Assembly (NCBI GenBank): GCA_016204975.1
Contig: JACQJP010000036.1
Location: 1 to 46,200 of the forward strand
Length of the DNA stretch: 46,200 bases
Direction of reading: 5' to 3'
Origin: Elusimicrobiota bacterium
GTDB taxonomy: Bacteria; Elusimicrobiota; Elusimicrobia; JACQJP01
The number at the start of each line of letters is the position of its first letter. Position 1 is the first letter of the stretch. The position numbers and the translations under genes were made by a program. Positions 1 to 7,403 of this stretch are shown here, one piece after another. The notes under the pieces were generated by a model that was given only the letters and a program-made list of their open reading frames with translations, was not told the origin of the DNA and ran no database searches.

Positions 1-126
1 GACGCTGGACCAAAAGGTTCAGACGCTGGACCAAAAGGTTCAGACGCTGGACCAAAAGGTTCAGACGCTGGACCAAAAGGTTCAGACGCTGGACCAAAAG
101 GTTCAGACGCTGGACCAAAGGGTTCA
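1..126 (+). repeat. 21-bp in-frame tandem repeat (six copies)
   Basis: Six consecutive 21-bp units start GACGCTGGACC. The first five are identical and the sixth has one change; a degenerate seventh follows at 127-147. The unit is seven codons, so copy-number change keeps the frame and alters coiled-coil length by one heptad each time. The array may extend beyond the window edge. Confidence 0.95.
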
Positions 127-376
127 GACGGTAGACCAGAAAGCAGATCGAATTGCCTTAGAACTAAACAAGACTCAGAACAAAATGCAAAAAATGGAAG
201 ACCGCCTCAGCTCCAGAATGGATGCAGGCTTCGACCGAATCACAGGCACCATTGATGCTTTTGCTAAGAAACTCGAGATTTACAACAGAGAGACCGCCAC
301 TTTTCCCAAAACTCTCGATGAACACGGCAAAAAGCTAAAAAACCACGAAGGCCGTCTCGCAAAACTGGAGGCCTAA
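2..376 (+). CDS. C-terminal part of a coiled-coil protein (5' end outside window)
   Basis: The reading frame is open from the first bases and ends at TAA 374-376, leaving 124 visible residues; the start lies upstream of the window. The first 42 or so residues are near-identical heptads reading QTLDQKV, with hydrophobic residues at a/d-like spacing, so this part should form a coiled coil. It is followed by a charged helical stretch with DRISS/DRLSS-like heptads and a tail ending GRLAKLEA. The gene is convergent with hppA, with 8 bp between stops. Its codons (aaa, gaa, att, caa) are visibly more AT-rich than those of its neighbours, which hints at a different origin. No enzymatic domain is visible and I do not assign a function; a phage-type or surface coiled-coil protein is possible. 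Confidence 0.7.
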   Translation, partial: TLDQKVQTLDQKVQTLDQKVQTLDQKVQTLDQKVQTLDQRVQTVDQKADRIALELNKTQNKMQKMEDRLSSRMDAGFDRITGTIDAFAKKLEIYNRETATFPKTLDEHGKKLKNHEGRLAKLEA

Positions 377-384
377 TCTTCCTC

Positions 385-2355
385 TCAACGGACCAGCAGG
401 GGGGCGATCACCAGGGAGACGATGGACATCAATTTGATCAAAATATTCATGGAGGGGCCGGAGGTATCCTTGAGGGGATCGCCGATGGTGTCCCCCACCA
501 CCGCCGCCTTGTGAGCAGCGGAACCTTTCCCGCCCAAATTTCCCGCCTCGATGTATTTTTTGGCGTTGTCCCAGGCTCCTCCGGCATTGGACATCATAAT
601 CCCCAAAAGAACTCCGCAGACGGTGGCCCCGGCCAGCAGGCCTCCCAAGGCCTCCGCTCCCATAAAAAATCCAACCAGAACTGGAAGTGAAACGGCGGCC
701 GCCCCGGGAAGAATCATCTCCTTCAAGGCCCCGCGAGTGGCGATGTCCACGCATGTCGTGTAGTCCGCCGCAGCCGTTCCCTCCATCAGGCCCGGGATAT
801 CCCGGAACTGCCGTCTGACTTCGTGGACCATCCGAAAAGCAGCGCGCCCCACCGCCTTCATGGTATGGGCGGCAACGAAAAAGGGGATGAGCCCCCCGAG
901 AAAAAGCCCGATCACCACGCGGGGATTCACCAGATCAATCCCGGGGATAGCCGCCGCCATGGTGTAGGCGGAGAACAAGGCCAGGGCGGTCAAGGCCGCC
1001 GATCCTATGGCGAAACCCTTGCCGATCGCAGCGGTGGTATTGCCCAGGGAATCCAGGCGGTCCGTGATCCGGCGGACCTCCGGGCCCGCCCCGGACATCT
1101 GCGCAATCCCTCCGGCGTTATCCGCAATCGGGCCATAGGAATCCACCGACATCACCATCCCGATGATGGAGAGCATTCCCACTGCGGCCAGCGCGATTCC
1201 GTAAAGCCCTGCCAGGGAAAAGGCCGCATAGATCGCCGCGCAAATCGTCAACATCGGCAAAATGACGCTCTCCATCCCCAGCGCCATTCCGGTGATGACG
1301 GTCGTGGCGGGCCCCGTTTCACTGCTGCGAGCGATGGAAAGGACCGGGCGGCCTGAGGTGTAGAACTCGCTCTCCAAACCGATCAGCAACCCGGCAAGAA
1401 AACCGGACACAACCGCCAGATAAGCCGAGGACTGCCCGGTCCAATAGCGCGTCATAAAATAAGCGGCAATCAGAAAGCTCAGACCGCTCACCCCGGTCGC
1501 GTAGCGCAGCGCCTTCTGAGGATCTAAGACGGTGGAGGAGCGAACGAAGAAAATCCCCACCCCGGAGGCCAAAAGCCCCACCGCCACGACCGCCAAAGGG
1601 TAGGTCATCCATACCTGAGGATTGGGGAGTGAAAATCCCAAGGCGACCGCCGCCACCACGGCCCCCACGTAAGACTCGAACAGATCCGCCCCCATTCCGG
1701 CAGTGTCCCCCACACAGTCCCCCACGTTGTCTGCGATGACCGCCGGGTTTCTCGGATCATCCTCCGGGATTCCAGCCTCGACCTTGCCCACCAGATCGGC
1801 TCCGACATCCGCACACTTGGTGTAGATCCCGCCTCCGACACGCGCAAAAAGGGCGATGGAGCTGGCCCCCATCGCAAAACCGCTCAGGATGGCCGGATCG
1901 CCCGCCACCGCCAGGTACCACAGCGCCAGCCCTAAAAGCCCCAAGGAGGCCACCGCCAACCCCATCACCGATCCTCCGCGAAAAGCGACAAAAAGCGCCT
2001 CTCCCATTCCCCCATTCTTCGCCGCTTGCGTAGTTCGGACATTCGCGGCGGTGGCAGCCCGCATCCCCAAAACCCCCGCCGCCAGGGAGCAAAGCCCGCC
2101 GGTCACAAAGGCCAGTCCCGTAAAAAATCCCAGATACCGGGTGAGCAGAGCAAACACCAAAAGGATAAAGCCCAAGATGATGGAATACTCCCTCCAGAGA
2201 AAGGCCATCGCCCCGGCCCGGATGGCTGCGGCAATCTCTTGCATCTTCTCGTTTCCATCCGGCAGCAGGGAGACCTGCCGATAGACCCAAACCGACAGCA
2301 GAAATCCGACAATTCCCAAGGCCACAAACCCCGAAATCCAAAAGGAGAAGGACAT
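385..2355 (-). CDS. hppA: Membrane-bound ion-pumping pyrophosphatase
   Basis: HppA hydrolyses cytoplasmic pyrophosphate and pumps H+ or Na+ across the inner membrane. The 656-residue protein has many hydrophobic segments. The signature PPi/Mg-binding region lies at about residues 183-224: [25 protein letters not shown], then a second aspartate cluster. A second acidic region near 404-413 contains DSYGPIADN, and the C-terminal part has DNAKKYIE and [14 protein letters not shown]. At 438-447 it reads [10 protein letters not shown]. The first Ala there, where K+-independent enzymes have Lys, suggests the K+-dependent class; whether it pumps H+ or Na+ cannot be decided by eye. It starts 3 bp after rplA and so is probably co-transcribed with ribosomal protein genes, which is unusual. 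Confidence 0.96.
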   Translation of the reverse strand: MSFSFWISGFVALGIVGFLLSVWVYRQVSLLPDGNEKMQEIAAAIRAGAMAFLWREYSIILGFILLVFALLTRYLGFFTGLAFVTGGLCSLAAGVLGMRAATAANVRTTQAAKNGGMGEALFVAFRGGSVMGLAVASLGLLGLALWYLAVAGDPAILSGFAMGASSIALFARVGGGIYTKCADVGADLVGKVEAGIPEDDPRNPAVIADNVGDCVGDTAGMGADLFESYVGAVVAAVALGFSLPNPQVWMTYPLAVVAVGLLASGVGIFFVRSSTVLDPQKALRYATGVSGLSFLIAAYFMTRYWTGQSSAYLAVVSGFLAGLLIGLESEFYTSGRPVLSIARSSETGPATTVITGMALGMESVILPMLTICAAIYAAFSLAGLYGIALAAVGMLSIIGMVMSVDSYGPIADNAGGIAQMSGAGPEVRRITDRLDSLGNTTAAIGKGFAIGSAALTALALFSAYTMAAAIPGIDLVNPRVVIGLFLGGLIPFFVAAHTMKAVGRAAFRMVHEVRRQFRDIPGLMEGTAAADYTTCVDIATRGALKEMILPGAAAVSLPVLVGFFMGAEALGGLLAGATVCGVLLGIMMSNAGGAWDNAKKYIEAGNLGGKGSAAHKAAVVGDTIGDPLKDTSGPSMNILIKLMSIVSLVIAPLLVR

Positions 2356-2358
2356 GGG

Positions 2359-3042
2359 TTATTCCTGGGAGGCCGCAGCGACTGGAATACCGGGGCCCAT
2401 CGAGGAGGAAAGAAAAACACTCAAAATGTACTTACCCTTCGCGCCGGAGGGCCGGGCCTTGGAGAGGACCTCCAAAGCCATCTGGGCATTTTCCAAAAGC
2501 TTTTCCGCCGAAAAGGAGGCCTTGCCCATGGGCAGGTGCACAATCCCGTAGGCATCGGCCTTAAACTCCAAACGTCCCGCCTTCAGTTCCTTCACCGTCT
2601 TACCCAGTTCAAAGGTCACCGTGCCGCTCTTAGGGTTGGGCATGAGCCCCTTGGGCCCCAAAAGCTTGCCCAACCGCATGACCTCTTTCATCACGTCGGG
2701 CGTGGCCACCAACACATCAAATTCCAGCCACCCTTTGCCGATCTTCTCCACCAAGTCTTCCGCCCCCACCACATCCGCCCCCGCCGACTCCGCCTCCTTC
2801 ATCTTCTCTCCCTTGGCCACGACCGCCACCCGAGAACTCTTGCCGCTGCCGTTGGGAAGGAGCAGCGTCCCCCGCAACTGCTGATCCGACTGCTTGGGGT
2901 CAATCCCCAAACGAATATGTATTTCGATTGTCTCGTCAAATTTAGCCTTCGCAGTCTTCTTCACAAGAGCCACCGCCTCCGGCAAAGAATAGGCCTTGCC
3001 CTTTTCAACCGCCTTTTCCAATTCTACTAATCGCTTCCCCAT
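2359..3042 (-). CDS. rplA: 50S ribosomal protein L1
   Basis: L1 builds the ribosomal L1 stalk and, in well-studied bacteria, autoregulates the L11-L1 mRNA. The 227-residue length is normal. Family features are visible: KFDETIEIHIRLGIDPKQSDQ near the N terminus, the GPKGLMPNPKSGTV loop in the middle, and KGKYILSVFLSSSMGPG at the end. The last residues (IPVAAASQE) are a short lineage-specific tail. The gene follows rplK after 34 bp. The usual next genes, rplJ and rplL, are absent and hppA follows directly. Confidence 0.97.
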   Translation of the reverse strand: MGKRLVELEKAVEKGKAYSLPEAVALVKKTAKAKFDETIEIHIRLGIDPKQSDQQLRGTLLLPNGSGKSSRVAVVAKGEKMKEAESAGADVVGAEDLVEKIGKGWLEFDVLVATPDVMKEVMRLGKLLGPKGLMPNPKSGTVTFELGKTVKELKAGRLEFKADAYGIVHLPMGKASFSAEKLLENAQMALEVLSKARPSGAKGKYILSVFLSSSMGPGIPVAAASQE

Positions 3043-3076
3043 GTTTCACTCTGGTCCACCAGTCGATGCCCACCGC

Positions 3077-3505
3077 CTACTCAATGGTGATACCCATGCT
3101 CCGGGCCGTTCCCTCCGCCGTGCGCAGGGCCTCCTTCAGATTCTCCGTATTTAAATCCGGCAGCTTCTGCTTTACAAGCTCCTCCAGCTGCTGGCGGCTA
3201 ATCTTGCCGACCTTGGATTTGCTGGGCTCCGCAGACCCTTTTGCCAAACCCGCCGCACGCTTGATGAGCGAGGACATGGGGGGCATCTTGGTGATAAACG
3301 TAAAACTGCGATCCTCAAAAACCGTGATCACCGCCGGAATCAGCATTCCGGATTCCTGATTCTTGGTGCGCTCATTAAACTGCTTGCAAAACTCCATGAT
3401 GTTCACTCCATGCTGTCCCAACGCCGGCCCGACCGGCGGCGCGGGATTGGCGGCCCCCGCGGGGATCTGCAATTTAATCAGCGTCTTGATCTTCTTTTTT
3501 GCCAC
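3077..3505 (-). CDS. rplK: 50S ribosomal protein L11
   Basis: L11 forms part of the GTPase-associated centre with 23S rRNA. The 142-residue protein has the typical start ([25 protein letters not shown]) and the C-terminal rRNA-binding domain ending near [11 protein letters not shown]. The start codon is GTG at 3505, directly after the TAG of nusG. An AAAAGG ribosome-binding site sits in the end of nusG, so translation is probably coupled. Length and motif order match the family. Confidence 0.97.
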   Translation of the reverse strand: MAKKKIKTLIKLQIPAGAANPAPPVGPALGQHGVNIMEFCKQFNERTKNQESGMLIPAVITVFEDRSFTFITKMPPMSSLIKRAAGLAKGSAEPSKSKVGKISRQQLEELVKQKLPDLNTENLKEALRTAEGTARSMGITIE

Positions 3506-4045
3506 CTATACCTTTTCCACCTGTAGAAAATCAAGCTCCACGGGGGTGGGGCGCCCGAAAATGGTGACCATGGCCTTGAGCTTCGCCTTCGGTTCATTGA
3601 CGTCATCCACCACCCCTACGAAGTGGCGGAAGGGGCCATCGGCAATGCGCACGCTCTCGCCTTTTTCAAACAGAATAGCGGGCTTAGGTTTGGCCTGAGC
3701 GGAGGCGACAGTGAGATCCGTGATATTTTTTACTTCCTCCTCCGGCAAGGGAACCGGCTGGACCCCTCCCAAAAATCCGGTGACTCCCGTTGTTCCACGC
3801 ACCAGCCAATATGTGTCGTTGTCCACCAGCATATCCAGCAGGATATATCCCGGAAAAAATTTCCTCTTTCGCACCACCCGTTTGCCGCGCCTCAGTTCCA
3901 CCACCTCCTCGGTCGGAACTAAAACTTGAAAAATCTTCTTTTGAAGCCCCTGTTTTTCAATCGCCTTCTCCACCGTGGTTCTGACGCGGTCCTCAAACCC
4001 CGACTGGGTGTGCACAATATACCACGCGCGCGGCAGATTCTCCAT
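3506..4045 (-). CDS. nusG: Transcription termination/antitermination factor NusG
   Basis: NusG binds RNA polymerase, suppresses pausing and links it to Rho or the ribosome. The 179 residues show the NGN domain (WYIVHTQSGFEDRVRTTVEKAI, FPGYILLDM, TGVTGFLGG) at about 1-115. A KOW domain follows at about 125-179 (FEKGESVRIADGPFRHFVGVVDDV). The start ATG overlaps the secE stop as TAATG. This secE-nusG-rplK-rplA order is the standard bacterial one. Confidence 0.97.
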   Translation of the reverse strand: MENLPRAWYIVHTQSGFEDRVRTTVEKAIEKQGLQKKIFQVLVPTEEVVELRRGKRVVRKRKFFPGYILLDMLVDNDTYWLVRGTTGVTGFLGGVQPVPLPEEEVKNITDLTVASAQAKPKPAILFEKGESVRIADGPFRHFVGVVDDVNEPKAKLKAMVTIFGRPTPVELDFLQVEKV

Positions 4046-4233
4046 TACCTCCCCAAAAAGGCTCCCAAAACAATAGACAAAATGAAATCCACCAAGCTCA
4101 CATAAATCGAGACCAAAAAGACCAGCACCAAAACGACCACCGTCGAAGCAGCCATCTGCTGTTTGGAAAGCCAGGTGACTTTCCCTAGCTCCCGATAGGA
4201 TTCTCTTGCAAACTGGACGGGATTAAAACCCAT
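4045..4233 (-). CDS. secE: Preprotein translocase subunit SecE
   Basis: SecE is the small clamp subunit of the SecYEG channel. The 62-residue protein is of the short single-spanning type: an amphipathic N-terminal helix with ESYRELGKVTWLSKQQ, then one membrane segment of about 25 residues (VVVLVLVFLVSIYVSLVDFI). It begins 13 bp after the tRNA-Trp gene and overlaps nusG by one base. Confidence 0.95.
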   Translation of the reverse strand: MGFNPVQFARESYRELGKVTWLSKQQMAASTVVVLVLVFLVSIYVSLVDFILSIVLGAFLGR

Positions 4234-4246
4234 TGTACCATTTCTT

Positions 4247-4317
4247 CGGGAGCGGCAGGACTTGAACCTGCAGTCCCGGTTTTGGAGACCGGTGGTTTGC
4301 CGTTAACCGACGCTCCC
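4247..4317 (-). tRNA. tRNA-Trp (anticodon CCA)
   Basis: A complete cloverleaf can be drawn on the minus strand: acceptor GGGAGCG/CGCTCCC, D arm GGTT/AACC, anticodon stem CCGGT/ACCGG with loop CTCCAAA, T arm GCAGG/CCTGC with loop TTCAAGT, and discriminator G. The 3' CCA is not encoded. It lies between rpmG and secE, as in many bacteria. Confidence 0.96.
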
Positions 4318-4397
4318 CTCTGTCGCACCCCTCACGCTTCGCATTCGGGGCCTGAAGATTGGCAGCCTATGTCGCCACTCAATATGGACGCGCCCGC

Positions 4398-4559
4398 TTA
4401 GGATTTGGTTTCCTTATGGGCGGTATGTTTTCGGCAGCAGCGGCAAAATTTTTGGACCTCCAGCTTGTAGTCCTTCTTCTTGCCTCTGGCAAAATAGTAG
4501 TTCCGATTGCCGCAGTGGGGGCAGCCCAAAGTGACGATAAGACGATCTTTTGCAGCCAC
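4398..4559 (-). CDS. rpmG: 50S ribosomal protein L33, zinc-binding type
   Basis: This 53-residue gene runs from GTG at 4557-4559 to TAA at 4398-4400. The product begins MAAKDRLIVTLGCPHC if the GTG is read as Met. It then has YYFARGKKK, LEVQKFCRCCRKH and the ending THKETK-like HTAHKETKS. Two Cys pairs (C13/C16 and C39/C42) give the zinc ribbon of the C+ form of L33. It sits 11 bp after tuf and before tRNA-Trp and secE, the conventional place for rpmG. Confidence 0.93.
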   Translation of the reverse strand: MAAKDRLIVTLGCPHCGNRNYYFARGKKKDYKLEVQKFCRCCRKHTAHKETKS

Positions 4560-4570
4560 AGTCTCAAACC

Positions 4571-5770
4571 TTACTCCGTAATCTCGCTGACCACCCCAGC
4601 CCCCACCGTGTGCCCCCCTTCCCGGATCGCAAACCGCAACCCCTTCTCCATAGCGATCGGCGCCAACAGCTTCACCTTAAACTCTACATTGTCCCCAGGC
4701 ATCACCATCTCCACCCCAGGCGCCAACTCGATCTCCCCGGTCACATCCGTCGTCCTGAAATAAAACTGAGGGCGATACCCCTTGAAAAACGGCGTGTGCC
4801 GTCCTCCCTCCTCCTTGGTCAGGATATACACCTGCCCCGTAAACCCCCGGTGCGGCGTCGCCGCCTTGGGAGCCGCCACCACCTGCCCCCTCTCTATCTG
4901 CCCCTTCTCGATGCCACGCAACAATATCCCTACGTTGTCCCCGGCCATCGCCGTATCCAACACCTTCCGGAACATCTCCAAACCCGTCACCACGCTCGCC
5001 TTCGTCTCCTGGATCCCCACGATCTCCACCGCGTCCCCCACCGCAATCTTGCCGCGCTCCACCCGCCCCGTGGCCACCGTCCCTCGCCCGGTAATGGAAA
5101 ATACATCCTCCACCGCCATCAAAAAGGGCTTCTCCGTGTCCCGCACCGGCACCGGGATGTAGTCGTCCACCGTCTCCACCAGCTTCCAGATCGGCCCGCA
5201 GCTTTTACACTCCCTCTTGCCGCACCCGCACTCCATCGCCTTCAACGCCGACCCCTTCACCACAGGCACCTTCTCCCCCGGAAACTCATACTTGGTCAAC
5301 AGCTCCCGCACCTCCAGTTCCACCAAATCCAGCAGCTCCGCGTCCTCCACCGCATCCACCTTGTTCAAAAATACCACAATGTGCGGAACGTTGACTTGCC
5401 TTGCCAAAAGCACATGCTCCCGCGTTTGCGGCATGGGACCATCCGCCGCAGACACCACCAAGATCGCCCCATCCATCTGTGCCGATCCGGTGATCATATT
5501 CTTGATGTAGTCGGCATGCCCGGGGCAATCCACATGCGCATAGTGGCGCTTTTGGCTCTCGTATTCGGCATGGTGGACGTTAATGGTCACCCCGCGCTGT
5601 CTCTCCTCCGGAGCGTTGTCGATCTCCTCGTACGCCCTGGCCTGCGCCAGCTTGTGCGCCGCCAAAACCTTCGTGATGGCGCTGGTCAGCGTCGTCTTGC
5701 CGTGGTCTACGTGCCCGATCGTCCCCACGTTCACATGCGGCTTGGTCCGGTCAAATTTCTCTTTGGACAT
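4571..5770 (-). CDS. tuf: Translation elongation factor EF-Tu
   Basis: EF-Tu delivers aminoacyl-tRNA to the ribosome using GTP. The 399-residue protein has the P-loop GHVDHGKT (19-26), switch 1/2 ([14 protein letters not shown]), the NKVD guanine motif (137-140) and SAL, followed by intact domains 2 and 3 ending [11 protein letters not shown] strong AGGAGG site precedes the ATG. Unusually, after SALKAME (about 174-180) the G domain carries a Cys-rich insertion with C181, C183, C188 and C191 (CxC-x4-CxxC), resembling a metal site. It is co-transcribed behind tRNA-Thr. Confidence 0.97.
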   Translation of the reverse strand: MSKEKFDRTKPHVNVGTIGHVDHGKTTLTSAITKVLAAHKLAQARAYEEIDNAPEERQRGVTINVHHAEYESQKRHYAHVDCPGHADYIKNMITGSAQMDGAILVVSAADGPMPQTREHVLLARQVNVPHIVVFLNKVDAVEDAELLDLVELEVRELLTKYEFPGEKVPVVKGSALKAMECGCGKRECKSCGPIWKLVETVDDYIPVPVRDTEKPFLMAVEDVFSITGRGTVATGRVERGKIAVGDAVEIVGIQETKASVVTGLEMFRKVLDTAMAGDNVGILLRGIEKGQIERGQVVAAPKAATPHRGFTGQVYILTKEEGGRHTPFFKGYRPQFYFRTTDVTGEIELAPGVEMVMPGDNVEFKVKLLAPIAMEKGLRFAIREGGHTVGAGVVSEITE

Positions 5771-5798
5771 AGCTCTAAATTCCTCCTCTCTGAAGCGG

Positions 5799-5871
5799 AG
5801 CCCACGGGCGGGCTTGAACCGCCGGCCTCTTCCTTACCAAGGAAGTGCTCTGCCGACTGAGCTACGTGGGC
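5799..5871 (-). tRNA. tRNA-Thr (anticodon GGT)
   Basis: The minus strand folds as a 73-nt cloverleaf: acceptor GCCCACG/CGTGGGC, D stem GCTC/GAGC, anticodon stem CTTCC/GGAAG with loop TTGGTAA, T stem GGCGG/CCGCC with loop TTCAAGC, discriminator T. CCA is not encoded. It heads the tuf operon, and its first bases contain the stop codon of pyrB. Confidence 0.96.
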
Positions 5872-6944
5872 CGACTCTCCCGCCGATTATACAATTTTTT
5901 CCCAGCACGCTGGCGCCCTCTGGGCGCCCGGCTGGTGCCCGAAGCCCTGCGAAGGGTGCGAGGAACTCCCGCCAAAAGGGACAAAACCGCCATCCGGACG
6001 TACAGCCCGTTTTCTACCTGCCGCCAGATGGCGGAATGCGGCCCTTCCACGACCGGCGAATCCAGCTCTACCCCACGGTGGACCGGCCCCGGGTGCAAAA
6101 TCACCGCCCCGGGACGGGCCCAGCGCTGAATCCGTGCCTCCGTTAAGCCATACTCTCGAGCATACTGTGAGGCAGAGGGATAGCGCGTTCCCGAATGCCG
6201 CTCCCTTTGAACCCTAAGGACATAGATGACATCCGCCTCCCGCAAACCCTGCTGGATATCCGAAACCGCAGGGACCCGAAGCTCCTCCACCACCTCCGGG
6301 GTCAAAAAGGCACGTGGGCCGCAGAGGGTCACCTGCACCCCCAAGCTCTTCAGACCCGCCACCAAAGACCGGGCCACCCGGGAATGCAGAATATCCCCGA
6401 TCAAGGTCACCCGGAGCTTTCCCCAGGGCTTTCCCTGCTCGGCAATGGTCATCAAATCCAACAGGGCCTGGGTCGGGTGCTCCCCGATGCCATCTCCTCC
6501 ATTGACCAGAGAGGCCCGCACTTGAGGAGCCAAAGGCGCCAGAACCCCCCGGTCCGAGGTGCGCAAGATAATCCAGTCCACCCCCAGGGCATCCAGGATG
6601 CGCACCGTATCCTCCAAGGACTCCCCCTTCTGCATGCTGGACTCCCCTTGCGCCAACTGGATGACTTTGGCGCCCAGGCGCTGCGCCGCCAAGGCAAAGG
6701 AAAGCCGCGTCCGGGTGGAAGGCTCGTAAAAGAGAAGCGCCGCCGCCTTTTCAGAAAAGTGGGCCACCCCCGCTCGGTCCTTTAAAAACCATCGGCGCTT
6801 GTGTGTTGCGGCCAGATCCAGAATGCACAGAATCTCCTCCGGGGTCAGCTCCCGGATTCCCAAAAGGTCCTTCCGAGTCCAGATAAAATTTTTCGGCTTG
6901 CGATTTCCAGCACCCTTCTGTTGCACGGCCATTTTCTTCCTCAT
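5862..6944 (-). CDS. pyrB: Aspartate carbamoyltransferase catalytic subunit with repeat-derived tail
   Basis: PyrB condenses aspartate with carbamoyl phosphate in pyrimidine synthesis. Residues 73-80 carry YEPSTRTR for carbamoyl phosphate; further on are SSMQKGES, GEHPTQALLDL and HPGPVHRGVELDSP, all diagnostic of ATCase rather than OTCase. The start ATG overlaps the purE stop (ATGA). The family core ends near LYVRMAVLSLLAG. The last 34 residues are Arg-rich and not family-like; about 329-347 are encoded by a 57-bp dispersed repeat. The TAG lies inside the tRNA-Thr gene, giving a 10-bp overlap. No pyrI or pyrC is present. Confidence 0.93.
   Translation of the reverse strand: MRKKMAVQQKGAGNRKPKNFIWTRKDLLGIRELTPEEILCILDLAATHKRRWFLKDRAGVAHFSEKAAALLFYEPSTRTRLSFALAAQRLGAKVIQLAQGESSMQKGESLEDTVRILDALGVDWIILRTSDRGVLAPLAPQVRASLVNGGDGIGEHPTQALLDLMTIAEQGKPWGKLRVTLIGDILHSRVARSLVAGLKSLGVQVTLCGPRAFLTPEVVEELRVPAVSDIQQGLREADVIYVLRVQRERHSGTRYPSASQYAREYGLTEARIQRWARPGAVILHPGPVHRGVELDSPVVEGPHSAIWRQVENGLYVRMAVLSLLAGVPRTLRRASGTSRAPRGRQRAGKKLYNRRESRPT
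5886..5891 (-). promoter_or_regulatory. -10 box (TATAAT) for the tRNA-Thr-tuf operon
   Basis: A perfect TATAAT lies 14 bases upstream of the mature tRNA-Thr 5' end, just downstream of an A-rich run. This position suits a start site about 8 bases before the tRNA. No good -35 is visible at 17 bp; that position falls in the 57-bp repeat. The box lies inside the pyrB coding tail. Confidence 0.55.
5904..5960 (-). repeat. 57-bp palindromic dispersed repeat, copy in pyrB tail
   Basis: On the minus strand it begins CGCACCCTTCGCAGGGCTTC and ends CCAGCGTGCT. It includes the perfect 7-bp hairpin GGCGCCC-AGA-GGGCGCC. Three other copies lie at 19435, 33793 and 36839. This one is read in the same frame (TLR-ASGT-RAPRG-QRA) as the mnmA copy. 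Confidence 0.85.
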
Positions 6945-7402
6945 CGGGCCTGGGGTCTTAAAGCCCGCAGCCTGCGCCGAAAAACCGGGTACTTGAGCGC
7001 CAGGATCTCCAAAGCCAAAACCGCCGCATTCTTCGCCCCAGCCGACCCCACCGCCATCGTGGCCACCGGCACCCCCGAAGGCATCTGTAGAATCGAAAGG
7101 ACGGAATCCAGGCCCCGAAAGAGCTTCGTCCGCATAGGAACTCCAAGGACGGGCCTTAAGGTCAAAGAGGCCACGACCCCAGGCAGATGCGCCGCCCCTC
7201 CGGCCCCGGCGATATAGATCTCACCCCCGGCACGCTCCGACGCCCTTAGAATGCGGCGCAGGGTCCGGGGGGTCCGGTGGGCGGAGGCGACCACCATGCG
7301 GTGTGCAACCCCCCACGTCTTTAGGGAATCCGCAGCCGGCTGAAGCGCTGCGCGATCCGACTCCGAGCCCATCAGAATCCACACTAAAACCTTTTTCTTC
7401 AT
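6941..7402 (-). CDS. purE: N5-carboxyaminoimidazole ribonucleotide mutase (class I PurE)
   Basis: PurE moves CO2 onto the imidazole ring in purine synthesis. The 153 residues show GSESD near the N terminus, SAHRTP, the AGAGGAAHLPGVVAS loop, GVPMRT and QMPSGVPVATMAVG. This looks like class I, which normally needs PurK to make N5-CAIR; no purK lies in this window. The gene follows purD after one base and overlaps pyrB by 4 bp. Confidence 0.95.
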   Translation of the reverse strand: MKKKVLVWILMGSESDRAALQPAADSLKTWGVAHRMVVASAHRTPRTLRRILRASERAGGEIYIAGAGGAAHLPGVVASLTLRPVLGVPMRTKLFRGLDSVLSILQMPSGVPVATMAVGSAGAKNAAVLALEILALKYPVFRRRLRALRPQAR

Positions 7403-7403
7403 T

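Noticed and set aside
1-126. CRISPR array
   Set aside because: The units are contiguous 21-bp tandem repeats with no spacers and are in frame in a coding sequence.
2026-3030. Plus-strand frame opposite rplA and the start of hppA
   Set aside because: Antisense shadow of two conserved genes with no recognisable domain.
4550-5860. Long plus-strand open frame opposite tuf (436 codons)
   Set aside because: It is antisense to an unmistakable EF-Tu gene, rich in His/Arg/Pro from GC-rich third positions, and has no family motif.
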